Shown: positions 1 to 8,005, counted from the stretch's first letter. The stretch is DNA of 26,657 nucleotides from Candidatus Ethanoperedens thermophilum (GCA_012910725.1 WNEG01000087.1:13917-40573), one strand, 5' to 3'. Notes: a model not told the origin generated them from the letters alone. Numbers and translations are program-made.

Positions 1-3
1 CAT

Positions 4-1818
4 TTATACTGCATCCTCTAATACTAACCTTGGTGCAACGCCAAGTGATTTCATTTCATCCAGTAGCAGCTTAAAGGCATAGCTCATCTCAACTAAATGA
101 ATGTCAGTATTAGCACCACAATTGCTGCAGAATACTCTGTTGCTGCGGCGATCAATCATTGCAATCATGCCGCAGTGCCCACATACATATTCTTTCACTT
201 TATCAGATTCATCAAGCAGGCGCTCTTTTAATACCATGGCAGCACCATGCCCAAGGAGCACATCACGTTCCATCTCTCCAAACCGCAGACCTCCCTCTCT
301 TGCACGCCCTTCTGTTGGCTGGCGGGTAAGTACCTGTATTGGTCCACGTGAACGTGCATGCATCTTGGAAGCTACCATGTGATAGAGCTTTTGATATAAG
401 ATAACTCCTACAAACACATTAGCCAGTATACGTCTGCCTGTTACCCCATCATAGAACACTTCTTTTCCAGTATGGGCATATCCTGCTTTTTGCATAGCAG
501 CCCGCATATCTATTTCTTCTTCACCTGAAAACGGTGTGGCATCGACTCTCCGTCCCTGCAAGCTTCCAACCTTGCCGCCAATCATCTCAAGCACATGTCC
601 CACTGTCATTCGTGAAGGGATTGCATGTGGGTTAATGATAAGATCAGGGACCATGCCATTTTCTGTAAAAGGCATGTCTGCATAGGGCACTATTAAACCT
701 ATAACACCTTTTTGACCATGCCTGGATGCAAATTTATCTCCTATTTCTGGTATTCGCTGGTCCCTGGTCCTCACCTTTGCAAGGCGAGCACCACTTTCAG
801 ATTCGGTGAGTATTACTGTATCGATGATGCCTTTTTCATTGGAGCGCACAGTAACAGAGCTTTCTCGCCGCTGCTGTGGGCTTAATCCAAGATCTGTTGG
901 CTCTTCAAGAAACCGCGGTGGACTTGTTTTTCCGATCAATACGTCGTTTGGTCCAACACAGGTCTCAGGGTTTGGAAGTCCATCGGCATCAAGATGGGCA
1001 TAAGCTTCAGAACCACGTGCTCCTCGCACCTCTGAGTCAGGTATTTCAAATCTGTCAAGGTGTCCGCCAGGATATTTTCGTTCCTCTCCTTCCTGTGTAC
1101 GGAAGAAGTGGCTTCGTCCAAGCCCCCTCTCGATTGAACCTTTGTTTATGACAAGAGCGTCTTCAATGTTGTATCCTTCATAAGACAGCACTGCTACTAC
1201 GAAGTTTTGTCCTGATGGGCGCTGATCAAATCCAATAGCTTCGGCAGTCTGCATATTAACAATCGCCTTTTGTGGATAATGAAGCATGTGAGCCCTCGTG
1301 TCCTGTCGAAGTTTGAGATTTGCTGACGAGACACCGAGTGATTGTTTCATCATGCCCGCACCCATCGTATTTCTTGGAGATGCATTGTGTTCTGGGAATG
1401 GAACCATCCCGGTACAGATTCCAAGTATCAAAGCAGGATTGACTTCAAGGTGTGTATGTTGTTTGGTAAGATCTTGCTCATTGATAGCGACAAGTGTGTT
1501 TTCTTCTTCTTCAGCATCGACATATTCAACCACACCTTCATTTACCAGATCTTCAAAGGTTAGTTTACCACTATTTATATCTTGTATATGCTGCTCAGTT
1601 ACAAGAGATCTGCCGTTCTTTACAATGATCAGTGGTCTTCTGGTTCTACCACTGTCGGTACTGATGACAACCTCATTAGTTTTTGGATAGTAAGTGATAT
1701 TTAATTGTTTTGATATGATACCACATCTTCTAACATCCCTGATATTCTCGACAAACTCTTCTGGATCGTCATGATGCCCGATCAACTCCCCATTAAAAAA
1801 GATTCGTGACGTGTTCAT
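4..1818 (-). CDS. rpoB1: DNA-directed RNA polymerase subunit B' (Rpo2C)
   Basis: C-terminal half of the split archaeal RNA polymerase beta-like subunit, 604 aa. It forms part of the catalytic centre with RpoB'' and RpoA'. The conserved block beginning GDKFASRHGQKG lies near residue 360, and a zinc site CGHCG...CSNCG near residues 546-568. The ORF is open further upstream, but the ATG at 1816-1818 (MNTSRIFFNGELIG) matches the family start and has AGGAG about 11 nt before it. The upstream extension lies in repeat DNA and is rejected as coding. The stop codon (TAA, 4-6) directly abuts an ATG at 1-3, which fits rpoA1 starting at the window edge. Its leader is one copy of a duplicated 20-bp junction shared with the rpoB2 3' end. 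Confidence 0.95.
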   Translation of the reverse strand: MNTSRIFFNGELIGHHDDPEEFVENIRDVRRCGIISKQLNITYYPKTNEVVISTDSGRTRRPLIIVKNGRSLVTEQHIQDINSGKLTFEDLVNEGVVEYVDAEEEENTLVAINEQDLTKQHTHLEVNPALILGICTGMVPFPEHNASPRNTMGAGMMKQSLGVSSANLKLRQDTRAHMLHYPQKAIVNMQTAEAIGFDQRPSGQNFVVAVLSYEGYNIEDALVINKGSIERGLGRSHFFRTQEGEERKYPGGHLDRFEIPDSEVRGARGSEAYAHLDADGLPNPETCVGPNDVLIGKTSPPRFLEEPTDLGLSPQQRRESSVTVRSNEKGIIDTVILTESESGARLAKVRTRDQRIPEIGDKFASRHGQKGVIGLIVPYADMPFTENGMVPDLIINPHAIPSRMTVGHVLEMIGGKVGSLQGRRVDATPFSGEEEIDMRAAMQKAGYAHTGKEVFYDGVTGRRILANVFVGVILYQKLYHMVASKMHARSRGPIQVLTRQPTEGRAREGGLRFGEMERDVLLGHGAAMVLKERLLDESDKVKEYVCGHCGMIAMIDRRSNRVFCSNCGANTDIHLVEMSYAFKLLLDEMKSLGVAPRLVLEDAV

Positions 1819-1832
1819 ATTAGTTCGACTCC

Positions 1833-2017
1833 TGCATACAACGCAAGCAGAAAATAATTCTTGATTGCTGCACAACTTCGTTGTGCAGAAATAACTCTTG
1901 ATTGCAACCTGACTTGTAAGTGTAGTAGTCTAACAGCGGCTGAACAACTTCGTTGTGCAGAAATAACTTTTGATTGCAATTCTTGATTGTGCAGCAATCG
2001 AGTGCACAAGAAATCAA
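1833..2017. repeat. Hairpin cassette inserted between rpoB2 and rpoB1
   Basis: This spacer holds the hairpin TGCACAACTTCGTTGTGCA at 1869-1887, a one-mismatch copy at 1941-1959, the recurrent tails GAAATAACTCTTGATTGC and GAAATAACTTTTGATTGC, and a CTTGATTG...CAATCGAG stem near 1983-2002. It is flanked by an imperfect 20-bp direct repeat (1813-1832 and 2018-2037, 18 of 20 identical). The copy on the rpoB2 side carries the rpoB2 stop. The copy on the rpoB1 side carries the rpoB1 ribosome-binding site and start. Each copy contains the overlap ATGA, so the ancestral genes probably overlapped there. The arrangement looks like an insertion with target duplication. Gene-conversion or slippage origins are possible. 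Confidence 0.8.
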
Positions 2018-2019
2018 GT

Positions 2020-3594
2020 TCATATAAGTTCAACTCCATGGCTTGGCTCTTCACCTTGTGCTTCGAGTTCAGGTGCGTAAGATACTGGTTTTTCTTTAGG
2101 TTCGATCAGGAAGGGTGCAAGAGGTTGTACATCGAGGCTGCTGAATAATAAGTCTTTAACTGCATCCCCATTATCCATGCCAGTTGATATCTCAACCATC
2201 TGCGCAAAGTTTTTAACCAAGCCGCAGTTTGGGCCCTCTGGCGTCTCTGAAGGACATATCCGTCCCCATTGTGTGGGATGCAGGTCACGTGCTTCAAAGT
2301 GTGGTTGTGAGCGGGATAATGGCGATACCACTCTTCTAAGGTGTGAAAGTGTAGCTATGAAATCTGTGCGATCGAGCAGTTGTGAAACGCCGGTACGACC
2401 CCCCACCCAGTTTCCTGTTGCAAGAGAATAATTAAGCCTTTCTGTTAGCACGTCTGAACGTACTACTGTTGAGATGTTAAGTTCCCTATTTCTCATACTG
2501 GCTCTCTCAAGCTGGTATTTAATATCTCGTGTTAAACGGTTAAACGAAACACGAAACAGGTCTTCCATCAAATCACCAGCAAGCTTCAGACGTTTATTGG
2601 CATAGTGATCCTTATCCACTTCATTGCGGCGGTAAAGTGCCAGTTCAAAGCATGTTTCTGCCATTCTGCCAAGGAACTGTGCTTTAAGTAGACGTTGTTC
2701 TTCTTCATTTCCAAGATGAGGTAATAAGTATCGATCAATGATGTAGTTTGCTCTTTTTATCTGGTACTCTTTTAGCTGACCTGCTGCAATCCTGTTACCG
2801 ATCTTTTCAAGAGCTTCTTCGCAGGTTTCAACCTCTGCTTCTTCAAGGTTTTCAAGCATGAATTTCATAATTTCAGGATCATTAGATACTGCAGTTGCAA
2901 TATCCTCGTCGTTCTCAACTCCAAGAGCTCGCATCATCGTTGTAAAATTGATTCTACCTGAAATAGAGGGAAAGGATACTTCAAGTAGATCTTTTTTGTT
3001 CCGTTCAACAATTACAAGAGCACGATAGCCTCTTCGCTGAGAAAATACCTTTGCAACTTCGATTCGCTCTCCATATCGTAATTCAAATTCTACTATGATC
3101 CTATTGGACGCAAGGTCTTCAAGGGTGGTTATCACTCGCTCTGTGCCATTTATTATAAAATAACCACCAGGATCATGTGGGTCTTCTCCCAGTTTGATCA
3201 TTTCCTCTTCAGACATGCCATGCAGGTTGCATGCTTTTGAGTGAAGCATTACTGGCAGAAATCCAATATCTGCTTCCTTTGGCCCAGATTCTTCTTCCTT
3301 ATCAACGATGCTCATCTCAAGCTTCATCGGTGCTGCATAGGTGATGTTTCGCAGGCGTGCATCCGTTGGATACAGCTTGTCGACTGCGCCATCAGCTTCT
3401 TTAACCACAGGCTCTCCGACACTAATTCGTCCAAGTTTTATGTGTACATCTTCTACATCGGTCTCTATAATCTGTTGTTCATCGATAATCTTTTGAAGCC
3501 CGCGACCAAGGAATTCGTTAAACGAATTCGCATGGTGCTGCACTATTTTTTCATGGGTGAAATATGCTTTTGATAAAATCCGGCGATCCAGCAT
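2020..3594 (-). CDS. rpoB2: DNA-directed RNA polymerase subunit B'' (Rpo2N)
   Basis: N-terminal half of the split beta-like RNA polymerase subunit, 524 aa, beginning MLDRRILSKAYFTHEKIVQ. It contains the lobe and protrusion regions and ends after the highly conserved block PTQWGRICPSETPEGPNCGL (about residues 440-459), as expected for the B''/B' split. It lies 32 nt downstream of rpoH, with GAGGT about 9 nt before the start, and is the second gene of the rpoH-B2-B1 series. Its last residues GVELI and stop codon sit inside a 20-bp segment that is repeated just before rpoB1. Confidence 0.95.
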   Translation of the reverse strand: MLDRRILSKAYFTHEKIVQHHANSFNEFLGRGLQKIIDEQQIIETDVEDVHIKLGRISVGEPVVKEADGAVDKLYPTDARLRNITYAAPMKLEMSIVDKEEESGPKEADIGFLPVMLHSKACNLHGMSEEEMIKLGEDPHDPGGYFIINGTERVITTLEDLASNRIIVEFELRYGERIEVAKVFSQRRGYRALVIVERNKKDLLEVSFPSISGRINFTTMMRALGVENDEDIATAVSNDPEIMKFMLENLEEAEVETCEEALEKIGNRIAAGQLKEYQIKRANYIIDRYLLPHLGNEEEQRLLKAQFLGRMAETCFELALYRRNEVDKDHYANKRLKLAGDLMEDLFRVSFNRLTRDIKYQLERASMRNRELNISTVVRSDVLTERLNYSLATGNWVGGRTGVSQLLDRTDFIATLSHLRRVVSPLSRSQPHFEARDLHPTQWGRICPSETPEGPNCGLVKNFAQMVEISTGMDNGDAVKDLLFSSLDVQPLAPFLIEPKEKPVSYAPELEAQGEEPSHGVELI

Positions 3595-3626
3595 ATATTA
3601 ATAACCTCGACTTTTTTTATTTCTCA

Positions 3627-3860
3627 TCAGACAACCAGTCTATATATAGTTGCTTCACCTGCTGTTGCACTTTTTCTGGTTACTTTAATCACATTTCCAG
3701 CACCTGCTTTTATTTCTTTTATAACAGGATCAACAGTTTTAATTTTTGGAAGTTGCTCTTTTTCAATGTTGTATTTTTCCAGAACCAGTGCAAGCTCCTC
3801 ATCACTCAATATTTCATGATTGGGAACCGTATCATGATTTAACAAACTAAACTCTTTCAT
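3627..3860 (-). CDS. rpoH: DNA-directed RNA polymerase subunit H (Rpo5)
   Basis: 77-aa archaeal Rpo5, homologous to the C-terminal domain of eukaryotic Rpb5. The start MKEFSLLNHDTVPNHEILSD and the motifs LPKIKTVDPVIK and GEATIYRLVV are typical. The ATG at 3858-3860 is chosen because the longer open frame upstream reads antisense-free but meaningless sequence inside the IscB element. It heads the canonical rpoH-rpoB''-rpoB' order. The start codon overlaps the iscB stop (CGATGA), and the IscB element ends about 5 nt upstream. The native Shine-Dalgarno (GGAGGAA, now near 5394-5400) has been carried about 1.5 kb away, so translation here probably depends on coupling to iscB or on new element sequence. 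Confidence 0.93.
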   Translation of the reverse strand: MKEFSLLNHDTVPNHEILSDEELALVLEKYNIEKEQLPKIKTVDPVIKEIKAGAGNVIKVTRKSATAGEATIYRLVV

Positions 3861-5296
3861 CGTACTTGTGCAAGGAGACCCAGTCCGCAAGGGCGGGCAG
3901 GAATTGCGCACACCTCCTGTATAACTCCTTTTGCTCTTTTTAGAAGCGTTAACTTCTTGCTGTTTACTGACGCTCCGATTTGATCTCCAGTGATTGTCCG
4001 AAGACCAAAGTATCCGGAACTCCGTAATCCATGTATAAAACATTCGTTGTTGTTGTATTTCACTTTATCATACCTTCTGAATCCTTTAACTTCTTTCACA
4101 GTATTTCTCTTTAACCTTCCTCCTTTGAGGAGGTTGGCTTTGTATAATGATCGGTTCTGTCGCCTTACTTGTTTGCTGATGATTATGCTATCAGATCGCA
4201 TCTGACCATTACCGCCAGCAATAACAAAAGCATCCGTTGCGTGTGATTTCTCTAATCCAAGTTTGATGCGATTGTATTTTGTGGTGTAGCCATACGTCTG
4301 ATTACAATTCAGCAGATCAACGATTCTGCTTCTCACAGCATTCATAAACGCAGTCGCTTTCAGTGTCTTTTCGGCTTTGCTCTGTATTTCAGGGTGACCG
4401 AACTCTCCAGCTGTCTGATTGCCCTTTGCCTGATTGCACTCGTGACAGGCTATCGTCAGATTAGAGACTCTATCCGAACCGCCTCTTGACCGTGGTACGA
4501 TATGTTCAATCTCCAATGGCACATCCTTTTTGCCGCAGTAAGCACATTTCCTGCCCCACTTTTCCAGCAGGTACTCTCTGACTTCGTATCCTTGCAATTC
4601 TCCTTGTTGGTATTCTATTCCACTGATTTCTGGATTCTGCATCTTCTGGGCATCGAAAGAAGCGACCTCGATAACTATTTTTGTAATCGGAAGAATCTTC
4701 TTCAGTTTCTCAATGAGTTTGATGTGGTTATTCAATTTATGTTGAATGTTCGGTGCAAGCCAGCCTTTTGGGATGCCGCGATTGTTGAAACGTGGTTCTC
4801 TGTGCCACAACCTTGCTCTTCGCGTGCGTCTGTATGTTCTTCGTTTTTCGATGAGTCGTTTGATGTCGGATCGCAGGGTTAATTCGCCAGCGATGAGTTC
4901 TCTGTCGGATGTTACTGTGCTGAACCCGACCGTTGTGTATCCAGCGTCTATTCCGAGTGTTGTGTCCTGCGTATTTTCTTCACAATCCCAAAGCAATCTA
5001 ATCGTGAACGGTGTCTGCTGAACGACCTCTGCTCTACCTGCTTCCAGCAGATGTCTTGCTTTTGCAGGTTTGCATGGCATCAGGGGATTTCCATTCTTGT
5101 TAATCACAAATACCAGCGTATCGGCTTTATGCCCTCCCGCTGGTTGGAGTAAGTGCTCCTCGGAGTTGTTGGAAAGTGTTTTTAAACTCACCACACCGTC
5201 CTTGCCCCTCGGGACTTTTAATGATGGGTCACAGTTGCACCGAACTGGAGCAGTATTCGGTGGTGTGTATGTATTTCTTCTATCCAACTTCTGCAT
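3857..5296 (-). CDS. iscB: IscB RNA-guided HNH/RuvC nuclease
   Basis: 479-aa IscB, the transposon-encoded ancestor-type relative of Cas9. It shows the PLMP domain (VINKNGNPLMPCKPAKARHL, about 64-83), RuvC-I (LGIDAGYTTVGFS, D117), an arginine-rich bridge helix (about 147-165), RuvC-II (KIVIEVASFD, E210), an HNH domain with a CxxC/CxxC zinc cage (C251, C254, C284, C287; H265 and N279) and RuvC-III (HATDAF, H352 and D355). All expected catalytic residues are present, so the nuclease looks intact. The last residues are encoded by the element end and the flanking target, and the TGA overlaps the rpoH ATG. The omega-RNA should lie just upstream (5297-5411). No transposase is adjacent, so mobilisation would need TnpA in trans. 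Confidence 0.93.
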   Translation of the reverse strand: MQKLDRRNTYTPPNTAPVRCNCDPSLKVPRGKDGVVSLKTLSNNSEEHLLQPAGGHKADTLVFVINKNGNPLMPCKPAKARHLLEAGRAEVVQQTPFTIRLLWDCEENTQDTTLGIDAGYTTVGFSTVTSDRELIAGELTLRSDIKRLIEKRRTYRRTRRARLWHREPRFNNRGIPKGWLAPNIQHKLNNHIKLIEKLKKILPITKIVIEVASFDAQKMQNPEISGIEYQQGELQGYEVREYLLEKWGRKCAYCGKKDVPLEIEHIVPRSRGGSDRVSNLTIACHECNQAKGNQTAGEFGHPEIQSKAEKTLKATAFMNAVRSRIVDLLNCNQTYGYTTKYNRIKLGLEKSHATDAFVIAGGNGQMRSDSIIISKQVRRQNRSLYKANLLKGGRLKRNTVKEVKGFRRYDKVKYNNNECFIHGLRSSGYFGLRTITGDQIGASVNSKKLTLLKRAKGVIQEVCAIPARPCGLGLLAQVR

Positions 5297-5386
5297 TGTT
5301 TTAGGTGCCTCCTGATCAACTAAGGGATTCTTTAGAAGTCCCTTCCTTTAGTCCTGTTAGGGTCAAGGGAGGGGTAGTTGACCTTA
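3866..5386 (-). mobile_element. Non-autonomous IS200/IS605-type element carrying iscB
   Basis: The left end (3866-3910) has an outer stem TGTGCAA/TTGCGCA enclosing a GC-rich hairpin. The other end (about 5365-5386) reads AGGGAGGGGTAGTTGAC. Both ends closely match those of the TnpB element at 22318-23668. There is no TnpA gene and no target-site duplication, as expected for Y1-transposase elements. TAC lies immediately outside the left end. Removing about 3866-5386 joins the tRNA-Lys downstream DNA, with GGAGGAA as ribosome-binding site, directly to the rpoH start. The exact right boundary is uncertain by about 4 nt because TAC-type sequence occurs on both sides. Confidence 0.75.
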
Positions 5387-5411
5387 CTTAGGTTTCCTCC
5401 TGTAGCAGAAA
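5297..5411 (-). ncRNA. Predicted IscB omega-RNA with 5' guide
   Basis: IscB omega-RNAs are encoded directly upstream of iscB, with the guide taken from DNA outside the element end. Here the minus strand reads host sequence (5387-5411, putative guide), then the element end GTCAACTACCCCTCCC, followed by pairing segments (CCCTTGACCC, GGAAGGGACTTC, GAATCCCTTAG) up to the iscB start. The region is non-coding and short. Its 5' edge coincides with the 3' end of tRNA-Lys at 5412, so tRNA 3' processing could expose the guide. The scaffold may extend into the iscB ORF. The prediction rests on position and shared element-end sequence only. Confidence 0.55.
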
Positions 5412-5485
5412 CGGGCTCGATGGGAATTGAACCCACGACCATCTGGTTAAAAGCCAGGTGCTCTGCCGAACTGAGCTACGAGCCC
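5412..5485 (-). tRNA. tRNA-Lys (UUU)
   Basis: The minus strand folds as a complete cloverleaf. The acceptor stem is GGGCTCG/CGAGCCC, the D arm starts TAGCTCAG, the anticodon arm is CCTGG-CTTTTAA-CCAGA with anticodon TTT, and the T arm is GTGGG-TTCAATT-CCCAT, followed by discriminator G. No CCA is encoded and no intron is seen. It lies directly upstream of the IscB element. Without that element it would be about 33 nt from rpoH, so it may originally have been co-transcribed with the RNA polymerase genes. Confidence 0.97.
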
Positions 5486-5518
5486 ATATAAAGGGCATGC
5501 GCACAAATATGCAACTTG

Positions 5519-5528
5519 TTATTATATG
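5519..5528 (-). promoter_or_regulatory. TATA box for tRNA-Lys
   Basis: The minus strand reads CATATAATAA here, 34 nt before the first tRNA base. That spacing suits an archaeal TATA box about 26 nt upstream of a start a few bases before the tRNA. No other promoter is obvious between it and iscB, so transcription from here could continue into the omega-RNA, iscB and rpoH. Confidence 0.5.
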
Positions 5529-5607
5529 TTCACACAAGATCTTGAAGATATCACTGAAGATGCATCCACCTTCCAACATCCTAATCTAATTTAAAACTTT
5601 CTCTACA

Positions 5608-6804
5608 CTATGGCGTTTTTGTCCTGGTGTGTTGTTTCCATCCTTCCTCTTCCACCCTTCGCATGATATGCTTTAGAGGAATGCCGGTTGTTTTTGCTAT
5701 TTTCTTGCAGTCATCAAACTCTGCTGACACATCGAGGATGTGCCTGTTCAGGTCTGTTGCAATCTTCACACCTGATGTATATTGTTTGTTGTTTATGAGT
5801 ATCTGTATTCTTTTTATCGTTCTTCTGGCAGTAAGCCGATGTTTTGCCGGTATGATTCGTACACCAAGACTGCCTGTCTCTTCTATGATGGTTTTTGCAA
5901 GGTGTGAGGAGTTTGATGGTTTTGCAATCACCTGCACGATATGCCCACTTCTGCTTTTTTTAGTGGTAGTAGGTATAATGCACACATCCTTTGCACCTTC
6001 TTCAAGCAATCTATCTATGAGGTTTCCTAATACCTCTCCTGTAACATCGTCGATGTTTGTTTCAATAACTTCAATAGCGTCAGGCATGAGATTGTCTTCT
6101 ACTTCAGCAAGAATTGCCCGAAGAAGGTTGGGATGTTCATATTCATGCTTTCCAGCACCATATCCAATCCTGTGTATTGCTATTGGTGGCAGCGATGCAT
6201 GCTGGTTTGTGAAATGAGAAAGCAAGGCAGCTCCTGTTGGAGTTAGTAATTCTCCTTGAATAGATGTTTGCTGGATTACCAGTTGCGTGTTTCTAAGTAT
6301 CTCAAGCGTGGCTGGTGATGGCAGTGGATAGGTACCGTGGTTTATGCTAACAAAGCCAGTACCTGTTGATATTGGATTGCAGTATATATATTTTGGCTTA
6401 AGAATATCTATTGCTGTACATGCTCCTGCGATATCTGCTATGGCATCGTCACACCCCACCTCATGAAAATGAGTCTCTGGTAGATGTCCATGTACCGTGG
6501 ATTCTGCCTTTGCAAGTATTTCATATACCAGGAGAACGTCAGCTTTTATTCCTGGTGTGATGCTCAACTCCTGGATGTGCTGTTTTACTTCTGCGTATGT
6601 GCGGTGTTTCTGGTGTTGTTGAACCACTGTTGTTCTAACTGCACTAATCCCAGATTTTTTCACTGTGGATACATCTACTTCGACACTTGCGGCAGATTCC
6701 ATCACACCCACCACAACTTCAGGGTCTGCACCAAGGTCTATTAAAGCGCTTACAATCATATCCCCGCTTGCACCAGAATAGGGGTCAAATATCAATACAT
6801 CCAT
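5608..6804 (-). CDS. larC: LarC-like nickel insertion protein
   Basis: 398 aa. LarC is the CTP-dependent nickel insertase for the pyridinium dithiocarboxylate (nickel-pincer) cofactor in lactate racemase systems. It is widespread in methanogens, where its role is less clear. The start MDVLIFDPYSGASGDM and the motif THFHEVGCDDAIADI (about 111-125) are diagnostic, as is the C-terminal portion after VIETNIDDVTGE. In several bacteria larC needs a programmed frameshift to join two halves, whereas here it is one continuous frame. No larA, larB or larE is present in the window. A TATA-like box lies 27 nt before the ATG, implying a very short leader. Confidence 0.9.
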   Translation of the reverse strand: MDVLIFDPYSGASGDMIVSALIDLGADPEVVVGVMESAASVEVDVSTVKKSGISAVRTTVVQQHQKHRTYAEVKQHIQELSITPGIKADVLLVYEILAKAESTVHGHLPETHFHEVGCDDAIADIAGACTAIDILKPKYIYCNPISTGTGFVSINHGTYPLPSPATLEILRNTQLVIQQTSIQGELLTPTGAALLSHFTNQHASLPPIAIHRIGYGAGKHEYEHPNLLRAILAEVEDNLMPDAIEVIETNIDDVTGEVLGNLIDRLLEEGAKDVCIIPTTTKKSRSGHIVQVIAKPSNSSHLAKTIIEETGSLGVRIIPAKHRLTARRTIKRIQILINNKQYTSGVKIATDLNRHILDVSAEFDDCKKIAKTTGIPLKHIMRRVEEEGWKQHTRTKTP

Positions 6805-6830
6805 TGGTGTAACTAAGAAAGTGCTCGAAG

Positions 6831-6837
6831 CATATAG
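6831..6837 (-). promoter_or_regulatory. TATA box for larC
   Basis: CTATATG on the minus strand, 26-27 nt upstream of the larC ATG, which would give an almost leaderless transcript. Confidence 0.45.
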
Positions 6838-7103
6838 TTTTTATGGGTACTAAAAAATGGTACATTATCTCCGAAAAACTTAACAACTTTTTTTAGTTTC
6901 ATTTATTTTTCATTCCAACTCAATTTTCCATCAGCTTAGACCACATTCATAATTTCAGCAAAATCTATAAATACATAGGATATCCTGTGAGAAAATGTCA
7001 GTATCAGGTATTTTTATTTTGCTTATGAACAGGTGCTGCAACTGCTATGGTTTGTATTGTACAAAAATGAGGTAATTCGGAGATACTGTTATAATCAAAA
7101 ATG
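6838..7103. other. AT-rich intergenic region
   Basis: About 270 bases between the larC promoter and the promoter of the HEPN/MNT locus. I see no ORF, tRNA or clear repeat, only AT-rich sequence. Confidence 0.5.
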
Positions 7104-7111
7104 TTATATAT
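7104..7111 (+). promoter_or_regulatory. TATA box of the HEPN/MNT locus
   Basis: TTATATAT about 27 nt before a strong AAAGGAGG ribosome-binding site (7131-7138), a typical archaeal promoter layout. It would drive the short ORF at 7148 and the MNT and HEPN genes beyond. Confidence 0.55.
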
Positions 7112-7147
7112 AATTAAACATAACCTGATAAAAGGAGGTATGGTAAA

Positions 7148-7204
7148 ATGTCCTACCTTTATTTGGGAAATGACCAATTGGCTGTCAAAGCAGACGAGGA
7201 TTAG
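7148..7204 (+). CDS. Possible 18-aa leader peptide or gene fragment
   Basis: An ATG preceded by AAAGGAGG opens an 18-codon frame, MSYLYLGNDQLAVKADED, followed by TAG. The start site is better than that of the downstream genes, which suggests real initiation. The peptide is not recognised. It may be a leader, or the truncated 5' end of an older gene whose remainder was replaced by the HEPN/MNT pair. Confidence 0.35.
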   Translation: MSYLYLGNDQLAVKADED

Positions 7205-7222
7205 GGGAGGTCAGGTCAGGAG

Positions 7223-7294
7223 ATGGGGATAGAAGGAAGGATAGAGGAAAAAGAAGAAGGCAGGCTTGTGGTGGCTGAGGAGGAGCAGACATAA
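7223..7294 (+). CDS. Possible 23-aa Glu-rich peptide
   Basis: A 23-codon frame rich in Glu (MGIEGRIEEKEEGRLVVAEE and three more residues) ends 2 nt before the MNT start. It has only a weak GGTCAGG-type ribosome-binding site. It could be a small antitoxin-like peptide, a gene remnant or chance, and I do not recognise it. Confidence 0.25.
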   Translation: MGIEGRIEEKEEGRLVVAEEEQT

Positions 7295-7296
7295 AA

Positions 7297-7605
7297 ATGA
7301 GAAAAATTATAAAGGAAGTCGGGGAACTGGTAAAGAAGGAGTTCGACGTAGAGGAGGTGATTTTATTCGGCTCTTTTGCTTCCGGGAAACCTTCACAGAG
7401 TAGCGACCTTGACATTTTAGTTATTATGGATACCAAATTGAAGCCTTACAAACAGTCAGCTTTAATCCGCATGCAGTTAGATAAAAAATTGGGTGTGAAA
7501 GTTCCCATAGACTTAATCGTAAGAACGCCTCAACAGATTAACGAAAGACTAAATTTAGGCGATTTTTTTATAAAAAATATATTAACCAACGGAGTTCATT
7601 TATGA
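7297..7605 (+). CDS. MNT-type nucleotidyltransferase (antitoxin)
   Basis: 102-aa minimal nucleotidyltransferase. It carries GSFASGKPSQSSDLDILV (residues 25-42), with the GS motif and the Asp pair D37/D39 that bind metal in the Pol-beta superfamily. A third acidic residue is probably D in VPIDLIV. Its TGA overlaps the ATG of the next gene (ATGA), the usual layout of HEPN/MNT toxin-antitoxin pairs. In characterised pairs MNT transfers AMP to the HEPN partner and silences it. Confidence 0.88.
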   Translation: MRKIIKEVGELVKKEFDVEEVILFGSFASGKPSQSSDLDILVIMDTKLKPYKQSALIRMQLDKKLGVKVPIDLIVRTPQQINERLNLGDFFIKNILTNGVHL

Positions 7606-7979
7606 AAGAACTAACAAAAGAATGGATAGACAAAGCAGAGGGTGATTTTATCGTTGTTAATCATGAATATGACGCTAAAACCCCGGTTTATGATGCAATA
7701 TGCTTTCACGCCCAGCAATGTGTAGAGAAATATATGAAAGCAATATTGCAAGAAAATAATATAAAGTTTGAGAAAGTTCACGACCTTGATCTCCTGTTGG
7801 AAAAATGTAAACATTTCGCGCCTCTTTTAGAAGAGCGCAAGGAGGAGTTGATAGAACTTTCCAGTTTTGCAGTAGAGATAAGGTATCCTGGCATAACGGC
7901 TGCGGAAGAAGAGGCAGCAAATTGTATCTCGATAATGGCGGGGACACGGAAGATTATAAAAGAGTATTTTGAAGAATAA
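7602..7979 (+). CDS. HEPN domain protein (toxin partner of MNT)
   Basis: 125-aa all-helical HEPN protein. The segment FHAQQCVEKYMKAIL (about 35-49), the later HDLDLLLEKC and the EIRYPG motif (about 92-97) fit the PF05168-type HEPN family found next to MNT genes. I do not see a clear RX4-6H ribonuclease motif, so nuclease activity should not be assumed. Translation is probably coupled to the MNT gene by the 4-nt overlap. Confidence 0.85.
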   Translation: MKELTKEWIDKAEGDFIVVNHEYDAKTPVYDAICFHAQQCVEKYMKAILQENNIKFEKVHDLDLLLEKCKHFAPLLEERKEELIELSSFAVEIRYPGITAAEEEAANCISIMAGTRKIIKEYFEE

Positions 7980-8005
7980 CCGAGATAGGAAAGGAGAATG
8001 AAAAA

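Noticed and set aside
1815..2054. Frame spanning the rpoB2/rpoB1 spacer and ending GVELI
   Set aside because: The GVELI end comes from the duplicated junction, and the rest is repeat DNA.
3861..4043. N-terminal extension of rpoH
   Set aside because: It lies within iscB and the element end and bears no resemblance to Rpo5.
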